A stretch of DNA of 64,000 nucleotides, taken from NCBI GenBank assembly GCA_021737695.1, contig JAIPDL010000002.1, positions 102,038 to 166,037 on the forward strand. Reading direction: 5' to 3'. The notes below the pieces were generated by a model, which was given only the letters and a program-made list of their open reading frames with translations, made no database searches and was not told the origin of the DNA. Below are positions 36,742-46,192 of the stretch, piece after piece; positions within the stretch are counted from its first letter, which is position 1, and each line of letters opens with the position of its first letter. This DNA comes from Desulfotignum sp. (GTDB lineage Bacteria; Desulfobacterota; Desulfobacteria; Desulfobacterales; Desulfobacteraceae). The position numbers were made by a program, and so were the translations under genes.

Positions 36742-37323
36742 TTATCGCATGGAATTCACCTGATTCATGGCCTGAACAACCCCCCGGGAAAGAATGAGCC
36801 GGCAAGCGGCCACCGCATCCTTGATCACGGTGTCCAGGCCGGCCTGCTCTTCAGGGGTAAACCCACCTAAAACATGACCGGTGACACCGGCTTGGGTGCT
36901 GGGATGTCCAACGCCCACCCGCACCCGGATAAAGCCTTTACTGCCAAACGCATCCACTATGGATTTGATCCCGTTGTGCCCTCCGGATCCCCGGTCTTGA
37001 ACAATTTTAAGCACCCCGAAAGGCAGATCCATATCATCATGGACGACAATGATATCGTTAACAGGAATTTTGAAATAGGCGGATATTTTCTGGAGGGGGA
37101 ACCCGCTCCGATTCATATAGGAAAGGGGTTTGACCAAAAACACGTCCTGGCCGTAAAGCGCTGTCCGGGTGTAATTGGCGTCAAACCGGGTTTTGTTGAA
37201 CTCAGTATCAGCTTGTTCTGCAATGGCCTGAACCACCAGAAAACCGATGTTATGGCGGGTCCGGGAATAGGTTTCGCCCGGGTTTCCCAGACCCGCTATC
37301 AATTTAAAGCGCGTGGATGACAT
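36742..37323 (-). CDS. pth: Peptidyl-tRNA hydrolase
   Basis: Cleaves peptidyl-tRNA released from stalled ribosomes. The 193-residue protein has GLGNPGETYSRTRHNIGF with the catalytic His and Asn, KPLSYMNRSG, VHDDMDLPFG with the catalytic Asp, and GSGGHNGIKSI. It follows rplY after 15 bp, the usual rplY-pth pair. Confidence 0.96.
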   Translation of the reverse strand: MSSTRFKLIAGLGNPGETYSRTRHNIGFLVVQAIAEQADTEFNKTRFDANYTRTALYGQDVFLVKPLSYMNRSGFPLQKISAYFKIPVNDIIVVHDDMDLPFGVLKIVQDRGSGGHNGIKSIVDAFGSKGFIRVRVGVGHPSTQAGVTGHVLGGFTPEEQAGLDTVIKDAVAACRLILSRGVVQAMNQVNSMR

Positions 37324-37338
37324 AATCCATGCTACACG

Positions 37339-38001
37339 CTATTCCGTTGATTCAGCAGCAGCATCCTCCGATGTTTCTGCCATTTCCTCTTCATCCAGAA
37401 GATCGTCTTCTTCCACTTCTTCCTCTTCGCCTGCATCCGGCGGAACAACCGTCACCACGGTAAAATTGACATCATGGGGAATCTGAACCCCTTCGCCAAG
37501 ATCAATGGATTCCACATGAATCGCATCTCCGATTTCCAGGTGGGTGACATCGATTTCAATCCGTTCCGGTGTGTCTCCCGGCTTGCAGACCACTTCAAGT
37601 TCCCGGCGGATGATCTGAAGCATGCCGCCACCGTCTTTGACGCCTCTGCTCGTCCCGAGGATCTCCACAGGGACAGATACCGTCACCTGGGTATCCATGT
37701 CAATCTGCTGAAAATCTGCATGCCGATATTCAATCCCGAAAGGGTCCATCTGCAGTTCCTTGAGCATGACGACCTTGGTCTGGGGCGAATCCCCCTGAAT
37801 TTTCAGACTCAAAAAAAGACCGGAAACACCCCGGTCCCGAACAATCTTGTCGAACGTACTGGTGTCCAGACTGACCATCATGGGGTCCATCTTGGGCCCG
37901 TATACTACCGCCGGAATCATTTTTTTGCCGCGCAATCTTCTGGCGGCACCTTTGCCACGGGTGTTTCTTTCCGTGGCGTTCAATTTAATCAGATCCAATG
38001 T
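37339..38001 (-). CDS. rplY: 50S ribosomal protein L25 (long CTC/TL5 form)
   Basis: 5S rRNA-binding ribosomal protein. The likely start is the TTG at 38001, because GGAGGG lies seven bases upstream (220 residues); an ATG at 38013 would overlap that ribosome site. The L25 domain (LNATERNTRGKGAARRLRGKKMIPAV split over the first 30 residues) is followed by the TL5 beta domain and a very acidic tail of about 35 residues rich in Glu and Asp. Downstream of prs, as in many bacteria. Confidence 0.93.
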   Translation of the reverse strand, partial: TLDLIKLNATERNTRGKGAARRLRGKKMIPAVVYGPKMDPMMVSLDTSTFDKIVRDRGVSGLFLSLKIQGDSPQTKVVMLKELQMDPFGIEYRHADFQQIDMDTQVTVSVPVEILGTSRGVKDGGGMLQIIRRELEVVCKPGDTPERIEIDVTHLEIGDAIHVESIDLGEGVQIPHDVNFTVVTVVPPDAGEEEEVEEDDLLDEEEMAETSEDAAAESTE

Positions 38002-38080
38002 ATTTCCCTCCATAGCCGCTGTTTTATCGGTTGAACAAAAACAGCGTGTTAAAAACCGTACTAATTTATGAAAAAGCGTT

Positions 38081-39019
38081 TCAAATAAATAATGAATTCA
38101 CCGAGTCGCCTCTGTAACTGCGCATAATGGCCTCACCCACCAGCTTGGCAATGGAAAGGGTTTTAATCTTTTCACATGCCTGTGCTTCGGGTGACAAGGG
38201 GATGGTATCCGTGGCTACCAGTGAATTCAGTGATGACTGGGTAATCCTTTCAATGGCCGGTCCGGACAGAACCGGATGTGTACAATAGGCATGCACCTGC
38301 CGGGCCCCTTTTTCACGAATAACACCGGCGGCTTCGGTCAAAGTACCGGCCGTATCCACCATATCATCGATCACGATGGCAATCTTGTCTTTGACATCGC
38401 CGATGATGGCCATGGCCCTGGCCTGATTGGGAGCGCTCCGGCGTTTATCCACAATAGCCAGACTGCAGTGCAGCCGTTTGGCATAGGCCCTGGCCCGTTC
38501 CACGCCACCTGCGTCCGGGGATACCACCACCAGATTTTCAGGGTACCGGGTCTTGATATCATCGATTATAATGGGAGCAGCATACAGATTGTCCACGGGC
38601 ACACTGAAAAAGCCCTGAATCTGACCGGCATGTAAATCCATGGTAATCACGCGGTCCACCCCGGTATTTTCCAGAAGATCCGCCACCATTTTGGCGGAAA
38701 TGGGCACTCTGGGCGACACTTTTTTGTCCTGGCGGGCATAACCGAAATAAGGGATCACTGCAGTGATTCGGCTGGCGGACGAGCGTTTGAATGCATCGAT
38801 TAACAGCAGCAGTTCCACCAGATGATCGTTCACCGGGTAGCAGGTGGATTGAAGCACATATATTTCCTGCTTTCTGACATTTTCAAGAATTTCAACCTGA
38901 ATTTCTCCATCACTGAACCGGTTGACCTTCAATTTTCCCAAGGGTTTTGCAAGATACTCGGAAATCCGATCGCTCAACAGCGGGTTTGAATTGCCCGCAA
39001 ATATTGACAGCCCACTCAT
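38081..39019 (-). CDS. prs: Ribose-phosphate pyrophosphokinase
   Basis: Makes PRPP from ribose-5-phosphate and ATP for nucleotide, His and Trp synthesis. 312 residues with the class I motifs RFSDGEIQVEILENVRKQEI, YFGYARQDKK, MDLHAGQIQGFF, VVSPDAGGVERARAYAK and the PRPP loop VIDDMVDTAGTL. It follows the tRNA-Gln gene by about 50 bp. Confidence 0.97.
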   Translation of the reverse strand: MSGLSIFAGNSNPLLSDRISEYLAKPLGKLKVNRFSDGEIQVEILENVRKQEIYVLQSTCYPVNDHLVELLLLIDAFKRSSASRITAVIPYFGYARQDKKVSPRVPISAKMVADLLENTGVDRVITMDLHAGQIQGFFSVPVDNLYAAPIIIDDIKTRYPENLVVVSPDAGGVERARAYAKRLHCSLAIVDKRRSAPNQARAMAIIGDVKDKIAIVIDDMVDTAGTLTEAAGVIREKGARQVHAYCTHPVLSGPAIERITQSSLNSLVATDTIPLSPEAQACEKIKTLSIAKLVGEAIMRSYRGDSVNSLFI

Positions 39020-39066
39020 AACAAATCTCTTTAGGTTTTATAGTCTTGTTTTGTCATCAATTAAGT

Positions 39067-39141
39067 TGGCTGGGGCGAGAGGATTCGAACCTCTGAATGC
39101 AGGGATCAAAACCCTGTGTCTTGCCACTTGACGACGCCCCA
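39067..39141 (-). tRNA. tRNA-Gln (TTG anticodon), CCA encoded
   Basis: On the minus strand a 75-base cloverleaf: acceptor stem TGGGGCG/CGCCCCA, anticodon loop TTTTGAT with anticodon TTG, T arm with GGTTCGAATCC, discriminator G and an encoded CCA at 39069-39067. It lies between ispE and prs, oriented with them, an arrangement often seen in deltaproteobacteria. Confidence 0.95.
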
Positions 39142-39155
39142 GCATGGCTTATCTA

Positions 39156-40043
39156 TCACCCTTGTTGTAAAGCGGTCAGAAACACCCGCTTTTTTCCCAC
39201 GGCCCAGTGCGCAAGAAGCCGATCATACCCATGTCTTGCATTTTTCTCGCCTGAAAAAAGGGCAAACAACGACCCACCGCTGCCCGACATGAGCACCCTT
39301 CGCTGTAACAACTGTGCTATTTGATCTCTGGCAACTCTAACTTCCGGGTATACTCTGAAAGTAGCGGCTTCCAGATCGTTGTGTAAATATGGCCGTATAT
39401 CAACATCCTGTCCCGCAGACAAAATATTTGAAGCCGTTTCTATAGTATATTCCTTTGAAAATGTCAAACACAAATCATGATTCTGAAACACCCTGGCCGT
39501 GGAAACAGCAATACCCGGATCACACACGACCACATGGCGGGGAATCGGTTTTGGCACCCGGTTCAGTGTTTCTCCCTTCCCCGTGGCCAGGGCGGCTTTG
39601 CCATACAGAAAAAACGGCACATCCGCTCCCAGTTGTTGCCCCATTTCCATCAGTACGTTCCGGGAAAACGGATCATGACACCGGGCATTCAATGCGGACA
39701 GCACGGTGGCAGCATTGCTGCTCCCGCCGCCAAGCCCGCCGCCCACTGGAATGTGTTTTTGGATATCAATGGACACACCCGGCACGGAAATATTTTTTTT
39801 TTGCTTTTCACAGGACCGGAAAAACAGCGTGGCAGCCCGGTGTGCCAGATTGGTCTCATCTTCAGGAACCATTGGATGATCACAGGTGACGGTGACTCCG
39901 GTACCGTGAAACGTGAATGTCATGGTATCTGCCAGCCGGATTTTTGTCATCAGGGAAAACAGGTCATGATACCCGTCCAGCCGTTTGCCCGTGATATGAA
40001 GAAACAGATTGATTTTGGCAAATGATGCCAAAGATTGACTCAC
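39156..40043 (-). CDS. ispE: 4-diphosphocytidyl-2-C-methyl-D-erythritol kinase
   Basis: GHMP kinase of the MEP isoprenoid pathway. 295 residues, GTG start. Substrate loop FAKINLFLHITGKRLDGYHDL and the ATP loop PVGGGLGGGSSNAATVL are diagnostic; MSGSGGSLFALF is the third GHMP motif. Start and the DUF1844 stop overlap (GTGA), so translation is coupled. Confidence 0.95.
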   Translation of the reverse strand: MSQSLASFAKINLFLHITGKRLDGYHDLFSLMTKIRLADTMTFTFHGTGVTVTCDHPMVPEDETNLAHRAATLFFRSCEKQKKNISVPGVSIDIQKHIPVGGGLGGGSSNAATVLSALNARCHDPFSRNVLMEMGQQLGADVPFFLYGKAALATGKGETLNRVPKPIPRHVVVCDPGIAVSTARVFQNHDLCLTFSKEYTIETASNILSAGQDVDIRPYLHNDLEAATFRVYPEVRVARDQIAQLLQRRVLMSGSGGSLFALFSGEKNARHGYDRLLAHWAVGKKRVFLTALQQG

Positions 40044-40366
40044 CCCTTTGCCTCCACGTAGGCCATCCGGATCTCACTGAGAAGCGCCCGCATCAGATTT
40101 TCTTCATCTTCGTTCAGATTGCCCTTTGTTTTCTCGGAAAGCATGGCCATCATATCGATGGTGTACTTGGCCATGGTCAGATCTTTTTTGACTTCGCCCG
40201 AAGACGGGTCCCCCACTTTTCCCAGCTGGACCAGGCCGGAAGAGTATATGGACAGAATAAAGCCGGAAAAATCCACTTTGGGCAATGCGTTTTTCCGGAC
40301 AGCCGCCTCGTTGGCCTCCGCCGCTTTTTTGGCCGCCTCCATGATAAAACTTTTTTCTTCAGGCAT
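40040..40366 (-). CDS. DUF1844 protein
   Basis: 108 residues from the ATG at 40366, preceded by GGAGG eight bases upstream. The core FSGFILSIYSSGLVQLGKV and the following LTMAKYTIDMMAMLSEKTKGNL match DUF1844, a small helical family of unknown function common in deltaproteobacteria. It overlaps the acetyl-CoA synthetase gene by 8 bp and ispE by 4 bp. Confidence 0.85.
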   Translation of the reverse strand: MPEEKSFIMEAAKKAAEANEAAVRKNALPKVDFSGFILSIYSSGLVQLGKVGDPSSGEVKKDLTMAKYTIDMMAMLSEKTKGNLNEDEENLMRALLSEIRMAYVEAKG

Positions 40367-42515
40367 TTGAAGATCCTCCATTACATTGATTTTGGGCAGA
40401 GTCATCCAGCCGGATAATGATATCAGCCACGGTTGTTTTCTTTCCTGCCTCATGAACAAACAGCGGATTAATATCCAGTTCCCTGATGACCGGATAATCA
40501 TCCACCAGCGCCTTTAGGGAAACAATATTTTTTTCGATCTCTTCTATATCAGACGGCGCTTCTCCACGCAATCCCTTGAGAATGGGGTATCCTCTGATAC
40601 TTTTCACCATCCGTCTGGCCACGTTCCGTCCCATGGGAGACAATCTAAACGCCACATCCTTGTATACTTCCACAAAAATGCCTCCCAGCCCGAACATCAC
40701 CGCATGCCCGAACACCGGATCCCAGGTCACCCCGAGAATCACTTCCTTACCCGCAGGCGCCATCTGCTGCACCAGCACCCCTTCCAGATGCGCGTCCGGA
40801 TCATATTTTTTTGCATTTTCCATGATCTGCTCAAAGGCAGTCTCAACGGCCTTGCCATTTTCCAGGCGAACCTTGACACCTCCGGCATCGGATTTGTGCA
40901 AAATCTGAGGCGACACGATTTTCATTACCACGGGATACCCCAGTTTTTCAGCAATCTGCCCGGCTTCATCCGCGGTTTTCGCCAGTTCCATGGGAAGAAT
41001 GTTAAAGCCGTAACATTTGAGAATCTCGTTGCCGTCCAGTTCCCCTAAAACAAACCGGCCCTGGGACAGATATTGTTCAATAATTCTGCCCGCTTTTTCC
41101 CTGTCATATACCAGGTTGTACGGGGGCAGAATTTTTCGGAACAGCCATTTCATTCCCTCCCGCAATGCGCCCAAAGACCGGGCCGCACTTTCAGGAAACT
41201 GGTACACCGGCACCTTGTGTTTCTGGAGCAGCTTGACTCCGTCCGACACATCCACGATGCCCATGAAGGCGCAGAGAATCGGTTTGATGGTGTTTTCGGC
41301 AATTCGAACAATGGATTCAGCCGTGCCGATGGCATCGGTCATGGACTGGGGCGTCAGAATAATCAGCACCGCATCCACGCCCCGGTCCGCCAGCACCGTG
41401 GCCAGCGTGTTTTCATACCGGTCTTTGGCGGCATCCCCGATCACATCCACAGGATTATGAAAATTGGCAGTGGACGGCAGGTATTTTTTCAGTTCCGCGA
41501 TGGTTTCTTCGGAAAACTGAGCCAGCTTCAACCCGGACTGTTCACTCATGTCCGTAGCCATAATACCGGGTCCTCCGGCGTTGGTGACAATGGCCACATG
41601 ATCGCCGGTGGGATATTTGTTGCCGGCAAACGCCTGGGCGTAATCAAACAGCTGGTTCACGGTCTTGCACCGCAGGATCCCGGCCATGGTGAACAATCCG
41701 TCATAGATCACGTCTGCGCCGGCCAGAGCGCCTGTGTGGGAAGCTGCTGCCCGGGCGCCGGCAGCGGATGATCCGGACTTGATGGCGATCACATGGGTCG
41801 GATTGGTGCCCGACGTCATTTTCCGGACCTCGGTGATGAATTCTTCGGCACTGCGGCTCAGCTCTTCCATATAAATCATGACCACATCCGTGTCCGGATC
41901 TTTATGATAATACCGCAGCAGGTCCAGTTCATCCACATCCGCCTTATTGCCGATGGAAACGAACTTGGAAAACCCGAATCCCTTGTCGGCCGCATAATCC
42001 AGTACGGCCGTACACAACGCCCCGCTCTGGGAGATGAACGATACATTGCCCGGTTCCGGCATGCGGGCCGAAAAACTGGCATTCAAGGATACTTTGGGTG
42101 ACGGGTTGATCACGCCCAAGCAGTTGGGCCCCACCAGACGAACCCCTGCCTTGTTGCACAGGACTTTGATCTGTTTTTCAATATCCGCCCCTTTTCCGCC
42201 GACTTCCTTGAATCCGGCAGAAACGATGACAATCCCTTTGACTCCTTTGGTGATACACTCCTGAACCGATGCCAGGGCCGCTTTGGGCGGCAGGATAATC
42301 ATGGCCAGATCAATGGGATCCGGAATATTGGCGATACTGGTATAACATTTCACACTCAGCACGGACCGGGCCTTGGGGTTGACCGGATACAGCGTTCCCT
42401 TATACCCATTGGATAAAATATTGGCAAAAATATCGTGCCCCACCTTCCCTTTCTGGGTGGATGCACCGATTACGGCAATGGTTTCAGGTGCAAAAATGGC
42501 ATCCAGCTTATCCAC
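40359..42515 (-). CDS. ADP-forming acetate--CoA ligase (fused alpha and beta parts)
   Basis: Interconverts acyl-CoA + ADP + Pi with acid + CoA + ATP. 718 residues: CoA-binding domain (IFAPETIAVIGASTQKGKVG), succinyl-CoA-ligase-like domain with the phospho-His segment ASHTGALAGADVIYDG near residue 255, and a C-terminal ATP-grasp domain (YPVVMKIVSPQILHKSDAGGVKV split near residue 535) ending in ELDINPLFV. In this genome it could link the acetyl-CoA pathway to acetate with ATP gain, though the family also accepts other acids. Confidence 0.88.
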   Translation of the reverse strand: MDKLDAIFAPETIAVIGASTQKGKVGHDIFANILSNGYKGTLYPVNPKARSVLSVKCYTSIANIPDPIDLAMIILPPKAALASVQECITKGVKGIVIVSAGFKEVGGKGADIEKQIKVLCNKAGVRLVGPNCLGVINPSPKVSLNASFSARMPEPGNVSFISQSGALCTAVLDYAADKGFGFSKFVSIGNKADVDELDLLRYYHKDPDTDVVMIYMEELSRSAEEFITEVRKMTSGTNPTHVIAIKSGSSAAGARAAASHTGALAGADVIYDGLFTMAGILRCKTVNQLFDYAQAFAGNKYPTGDHVAIVTNAGGPGIMATDMSEQSGLKLAQFSEETIAELKKYLPSTANFHNPVDVIGDAAKDRYENTLATVLADRGVDAVLIILTPQSMTDAIGTAESIVRIAENTIKPILCAFMGIVDVSDGVKLLQKHKVPVYQFPESAARSLGALREGMKWLFRKILPPYNLVYDREKAGRIIEQYLSQGRFVLGELDGNEILKCYGFNILPMELAKTADEAGQIAEKLGYPVVMKIVSPQILHKSDAGGVKVRLENGKAVETAFEQIMENAKKYDPDAHLEGVLVQQMAPAGKEVILGVTWDPVFGHAVMFGLGGIFVEVYKDVAFRLSPMGRNVARRMVKSIRGYPILKGLRGEAPSDIEEIEKNIVSLKALVDDYPVIRELDINPLFVHEAGKKTTVADIIIRLDDSAQNQCNGGSSNA

Positions 42516-42584
42516 GAATCCCCCTTATTACAAAATATGATGAGTTATGATGCGTATTGTGATGGGTGACAGGCCAAACAAATC

Positions 42585-42626
42585 CGGGGCCGGGCCGGGA
42601 TAATTGCATTGCCCGACCCGGCCCCG
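42585..42626 (-). terminator. Strong GC hairpin after folD
   Basis: Arms CGGGGCCGGGCCGGG (42585-42599) and CCCGACCCGGCCCCG (42612-42626) pair over 14 of 15 positions around a 12-base loop. On the minus strand it follows folD by 27 bp; the T content after it is moderate (GATTTGTTTG). Confidence 0.7.
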
Positions 42627-42653
42627 TCATGATGAGTTAAATTTTATGGATGA

Positions 42654-43550
42654 TCAGTGGATACCCAGACTCAGCTTGGCGGATCTTAAGGTATTTTTCA
42701 TGAGCATGGCAATGGTCATGGGGCCGACGCCGCCGGGAACCGGAGTGATCTTACCGGCAATCTCCTTGGCTTTATCAAAATCCACATCCCCTTTGAGAAT
42801 GGCTTTGCCGGTTTTCTCGTTCATGCCCACCCGGTTGACGCCCACATCAATGACCGTGGCACCGGGTTTGATCCATTCGGGTTTCACCAGATCCGGCACA
42901 CCGGCCGCCACAATCAGGATATCCGCCCGTTTGCAGTGGGCCGCCAGATCTTTGGTCCGGGTGTGAACAATGGTCACGGTGGCATTGGCGCCGGCGCCTT
43001 TCTGGGCCATCATCATGGCAATGGGTTTGCCCACGATATTGGAACGGCCCACCACCACCACCTCAGCACCGGAGGTTTCCGTGCCGGAGCGAACGATCAT
43101 CTCCTGAATACCGGCCGGGGTGCAGGGCAGAAATTTCACTTCATCTCCGCCGATCATCAACCGGCCCACATTCACCGGGTGAAACGCATCCACATCCTTG
43201 TCCGGGTTGATGGCATTGAGCACTTTTTTATCGTCAATGTGCTTGGGCAGCGGCAGTTGTACCAGAATCCCGTGGATATCGGGATCATTGTTGTATTTGT
43301 CGATCAGTGCCAGCAGATCGGCTTCGGAAATATCTTCAGGCTGGTCATCCTGAATTTCATGAAATCCGCAGCTGATAGCGGTTTTCACCTTCAGAGTCAC
43401 ATAGCTCACCGATGCCGGAGACGATCCCACCAGAATAGTGACAAGACCCGGCACCTTGCCATGTGTCTCCTTCATCTGGTCCACTTCTTCCTTGATCTCG
43501 GCAAGGATCGTTTTTCTGATTTCGGTTCCGCTGATAAGTTCTGCAGTCAT
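42654..43550 (-). CDS. folD: Methylene-THF dehydrogenase / methenyl-THF cyclohydrolase
   Basis: Two successive steps of the methyl branch of the Wood-Ljungdahl pathway and of one-carbon metabolism. 298 residues from the ATG at 43550, with AGGAG upstream. Visible: SYVTLKVKTAISCGF with the catalytic Tyr-x3-Lys, GILVQLPLPKHID, DVDAFHPVNVG, GRSNIVGKPIAMM in the Rossmann domain and TPVPGGVGPMTIAMLM at the end. It follows fhs on the same strand by about 100 bp. Confidence 0.97.
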   Translation of the reverse strand: MTAELISGTEIRKTILAEIKEEVDQMKETHGKVPGLVTILVGSSPASVSYVTLKVKTAISCGFHEIQDDQPEDISEADLLALIDKYNNDPDIHGILVQLPLPKHIDDKKVLNAINPDKDVDAFHPVNVGRLMIGGDEVKFLPCTPAGIQEMIVRSGTETSGAEVVVVGRSNIVGKPIAMMMAQKGAGANATVTIVHTRTKDLAAHCKRADILIVAAGVPDLVKPEWIKPGATVIDVGVNRVGMNEKTGKAILKGDVDFDKAKEIAGKITPVPGGVGPMTIAMLMKNTLRSAKLSLGIH

Positions 43551-43652
43551 ATTTTTTCTCCTGGAATTCATTGGGTTGATCTGCAACCGGTCCGGGTCGT
43601 CTTTTCCGGTCCGAACCGGTTGCAGGATTCAGGCTGAACAAAAAATTGGGAT

Positions 43653-45428
43653 TTAGAATACACCCTCAACCTTACCGGTTTCCACATCCACATCCACCCG
43701 TTTGAACGCGGGATTGGATCCCGTACCTGGCATCAGGCTGATGGCGCCTGCCACAGGCACGATAAACCCGGCACCGCCATAGGTAAGGACCTCACGAATG
43801 GCCAGACGCCATCCTTTGGGCACCCCTTTAAGCGTGGGGTTGTCAGACAGAGACAGATGGGTTTTCACCATGCACATGCCCAGTCCGGCCAGTTCAGGAT
43901 CCGCCTGGATTCTGGCAAGGGATTTTTCCGCAGCCGCAGAATAATCCACACCATCGGCACCATACACTTCCTTGGCAATGAGTTCGATCCGTTTTTTAAT
44001 GGGCATATCCAGTTCATACAGGAATTTGAATTCGGTCTTTTCTTCACAGGCCTCGATGACCGTTTCTGCAAACTCAATGGCGCCGTCTCCCCCTTGTTCC
44101 CAGTGCCGGGACAGGGCCACTCTGGCACCTTCGGCTTCACACAGTTCCCGGACCTTGGCGATTTCCGCATCCGTGTCCGAATAAAAAGCGTTGATGCAGA
44201 CCACCGGAGAAATACCGGCTTTTCTGACGTTTCTGATATGATGGATCAGGTTGTCGCATCCTTTGGCCACCCAGTCCACATTTTCAGTGGCATATTCTTC
44301 GGGCATGGCTTTTCCCGGTACGGGTACAGGGGCGCCGCCATGGCATTTCAGTGCCCGGATGGTGGCCACGACCACGGCGCAGTCCGGTTTGAGCCCGGAG
44401 TAACGGCATTTGAGGTTCCAGAATTTTTCAAATCCGATGTCCGCGCCGAACCCGGATTCGGTCACATGATAATCCGCCAGTTTCAAACCGACTTTATCCG
44501 CAATGATGGAACTCTGGCCAATGGCGATGTTGGCAAACGGCCCGGCATGGACCAGGACGGGCTGGCCTTCCAGGGTCTGCATCAGAGACGGATTGAGGGC
44601 CTCCACCATCCAGGCGGTCATGGCGCCGGCCACCTGCAGGTCTTCCGTGGTCACGGGGTTGCCTTTTTTGTCATAGGCCACCACGATTTTGCCCATTCTT
44701 TCCCGCATGTCCTTGAGATCCGTGGCCAGAGACAGAATGGCCATGACTTCAGATGACACGGCAATGCCGAACTTGGATTTCATCATAAACCCGTCCGCCT
44801 TCCCGTTCACACCGTCGATACCGATGATGATGTTTCTCAGGGCCTGGCAGCAGAAGTCGATGATCCAGCCCATTTCCACGTTGGTGGGATCAATGTCCAG
44901 GCGTTTCATGCCGGACAGTCTTTCCAGCTGTTCATCCGTGTAGTTTCTTTCATGCTGCATCCGGGATGTCAGGGCCACCATGGCCAGATTGTGGGCGTTC
45001 ATGATGGCATTGATGTCACCGGTGAACCCCAAAGAAAACGGGGTCAAAGGAATACACTGGGCCAGCCCGCCGCCGGCGGCCGATCCCTTGATGTTCATGG
45101 TGGGTCCACCCGAAGGCTGACGGATGGCGGCGCATACATTTTTGCCCAGTTTTCCCAGGCCCTGAACCAGACCCATGGAAGAGGTGGATTTACCTTCTCC
45201 CAGAGGGGTCGGGGTAATGGCCGTCACATCAATATATTTTCCATCGGGCTGGTCTTTCAGCCGTGCCATCACTTGCTTGAAATCAATTTTCCCAATATAA
45301 TGCCCGTGGGGCAGCAGCTCTTCTTTGGTCAACCCGAGTTTTTCACCGATTTCATAAATGGTCAGCATGGATGATTCTGCATCCTGTGCGATTTCCCAGT
45401 CTTGATGTTTGGTTGGATCTAATGCCAT
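43653..45428 (-). CDS. fhs: Formate--tetrahydrofolate ligase
   Basis: ATP-dependent formation of 10-formyl-THF, first THF step of the Wood-Ljungdahl methyl branch (reversible, ATP-yielding in acetate oxidisers). The 591-residue protein has P-loop [50 protein letters not shown] and the C-terminal [16 protein letters not shown]. Divergent from the acs operon across the 760-bp control region, with AAGGAGT before its ATG. Confidence 0.97.
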   Translation of the reverse strand: MALDPTKHQDWEIAQDAESSMLTIYEIGEKLGLTKEELLPHGHYIGKIDFKQVMARLKDQPDGKYIDVTAITPTPLGEGKSTSSMGLVQGLGKLGKNVCAAIRQPSGGPTMNIKGSAAGGGLAQCIPLTPFSLGFTGDINAIMNAHNLAMVALTSRMQHERNYTDEQLERLSGMKRLDIDPTNVEMGWIIDFCCQALRNIIIGIDGVNGKADGFMMKSKFGIAVSSEVMAILSLATDLKDMRERMGKIVVAYDKKGNPVTTEDLQVAGAMTAWMVEALNPSLMQTLEGQPVLVHAGPFANIAIGQSSIIADKVGLKLADYHVTESGFGADIGFEKFWNLKCRYSGLKPDCAVVVATIRALKCHGGAPVPVPGKAMPEEYATENVDWVAKGCDNLIHHIRNVRKAGISPVVCINAFYSDTDAEIAKVRELCEAEGARVALSRHWEQGGDGAIEFAETVIEACEEKTEFKFLYELDMPIKKRIELIAKEVYGADGVDYSAAAEKSLARIQADPELAGLGMCMVKTHLSLSDNPTLKGVPKGWRLAIREVLTYGGAGFIVPVAGAISLMPGTGSNPAFKRVDVDVETGKVEGVF

Positions 45429-45740
45429 GATTTACTCCTTTGTTGAATTGGACTCTGAACGAGCCGGTGATAAAATAATTTTATAAAACAAAGCGTTATG
45501 CTTTTTGTCCACACCACCTGCAATTTTAATATATCTGTCAGTGTAACTAACTATATAAATAAACATAAAAAATCAACAGGTTTTCGCGAGATGCCGGTCG
45601 TTTTTAAAAACAGGCGGCCCACTGCAAAAAACCGAGTAATTATTTCACCGGACGGCCGGCGGGTTTTTGCCGGTTTTATCCGGCATCCCCGGGTCCGGCT
45701 TTCCAGGAAAAATTGATCTAACAATGGCTCAATTTCTTGG

Positions 45741-45776
45741 TAAAATCAATATTTTTGATAAAAAATATTGATTTTA
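45741..45776. repeat. Perfect palindrome with 16-bp arms
   Basis: TAAAATCAATATTTTT (45741-45756), four-base centre GATA, then the exact complement (45761-45776). A second related pair, ATTTTACG at 45771-45778 and CGTAAAAT at 45798-45805, overlaps it. It could be a regulator site or a terminator-like element between the divergent transcripts. Confidence 0.85.
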
Positions 45777-45975
45777 CGCACTAAATACGAATGAAATCGT
45801 AAAATACGAAATTTTTTAAGATATTCGAATCTAATATTACCCCCAGTTTCTACAATACTATTTAATAATTAAATCCGATTCAATCTGATTTAACCAAATC
45901 TGTGTTTATCATAAATATCTAAAATTAAAGTTGATTTGTACAATCCACAATCAGCCCAATAAATTCACTCATCTA

Positions 45976-46002
45976 TTGACAAAAAAGGGTACAAATTATA
46001 AA
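45976..46002 (+). promoter_or_regulatory. Probable promoter of the acs operon
   Basis: Consensus TTGACA (45976-45981) followed by TATAAA (45997-46002) at 15 bp, or TAAATC at 17 bp. This leaves an untranslated leader of about 180 bases before acsD. Confidence 0.55.
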
Positions 46003-46192
46003 TCATATGCGTTACCGAATATTACAAACCATGTAACATGGGGTCTGGTGGATGGAAAGACAATGCAAAAAAGGCTACTGGTCAAGTGAAATTGTCACTT
46101 TCATTCTCCTGTACCCATTTCACATATTGTCACACCGTTTCAACCTTAATTCCTTCCAACTCATAACCATCTTTAAACATTAGGAGGTAAAC

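Larger units (their letters stand above)
45429..46192. promoter_or_regulatory. AT-rich divergent control region between fhs and the acs operon
   Basis: About 760 bp with no gene I can support. The half nearest acsD (45720-46190) is strikingly AT-rich compared with its surroundings. It holds a perfect palindrome (45741-45776), short repeats of AAATACGAA and CGTAAAATACGAA just after it, a good promoter for acsD (45976-46002), and in the leader an inverted repeat AAGTGA-N5-TCACTT (46084-46100) plus two direct copies of ATTGTCAC (46091-46098, 46126-46133). Confidence 0.7.

Noticed and set aside
43857..44756. A 299-codon open frame antisense to fhs
   Set aside because: Same reason: it lies entirely within a well-conserved gene and shows no domain or plausible ribosome site.
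46084..46133. CRP/FNR-type site in the acsD leader
   Set aside because: The inverted repeat AAGTGA-N5-TCACTT does not have FNR/CRP spacing and half-site consensus. It is recorded only as an unassigned repeat.
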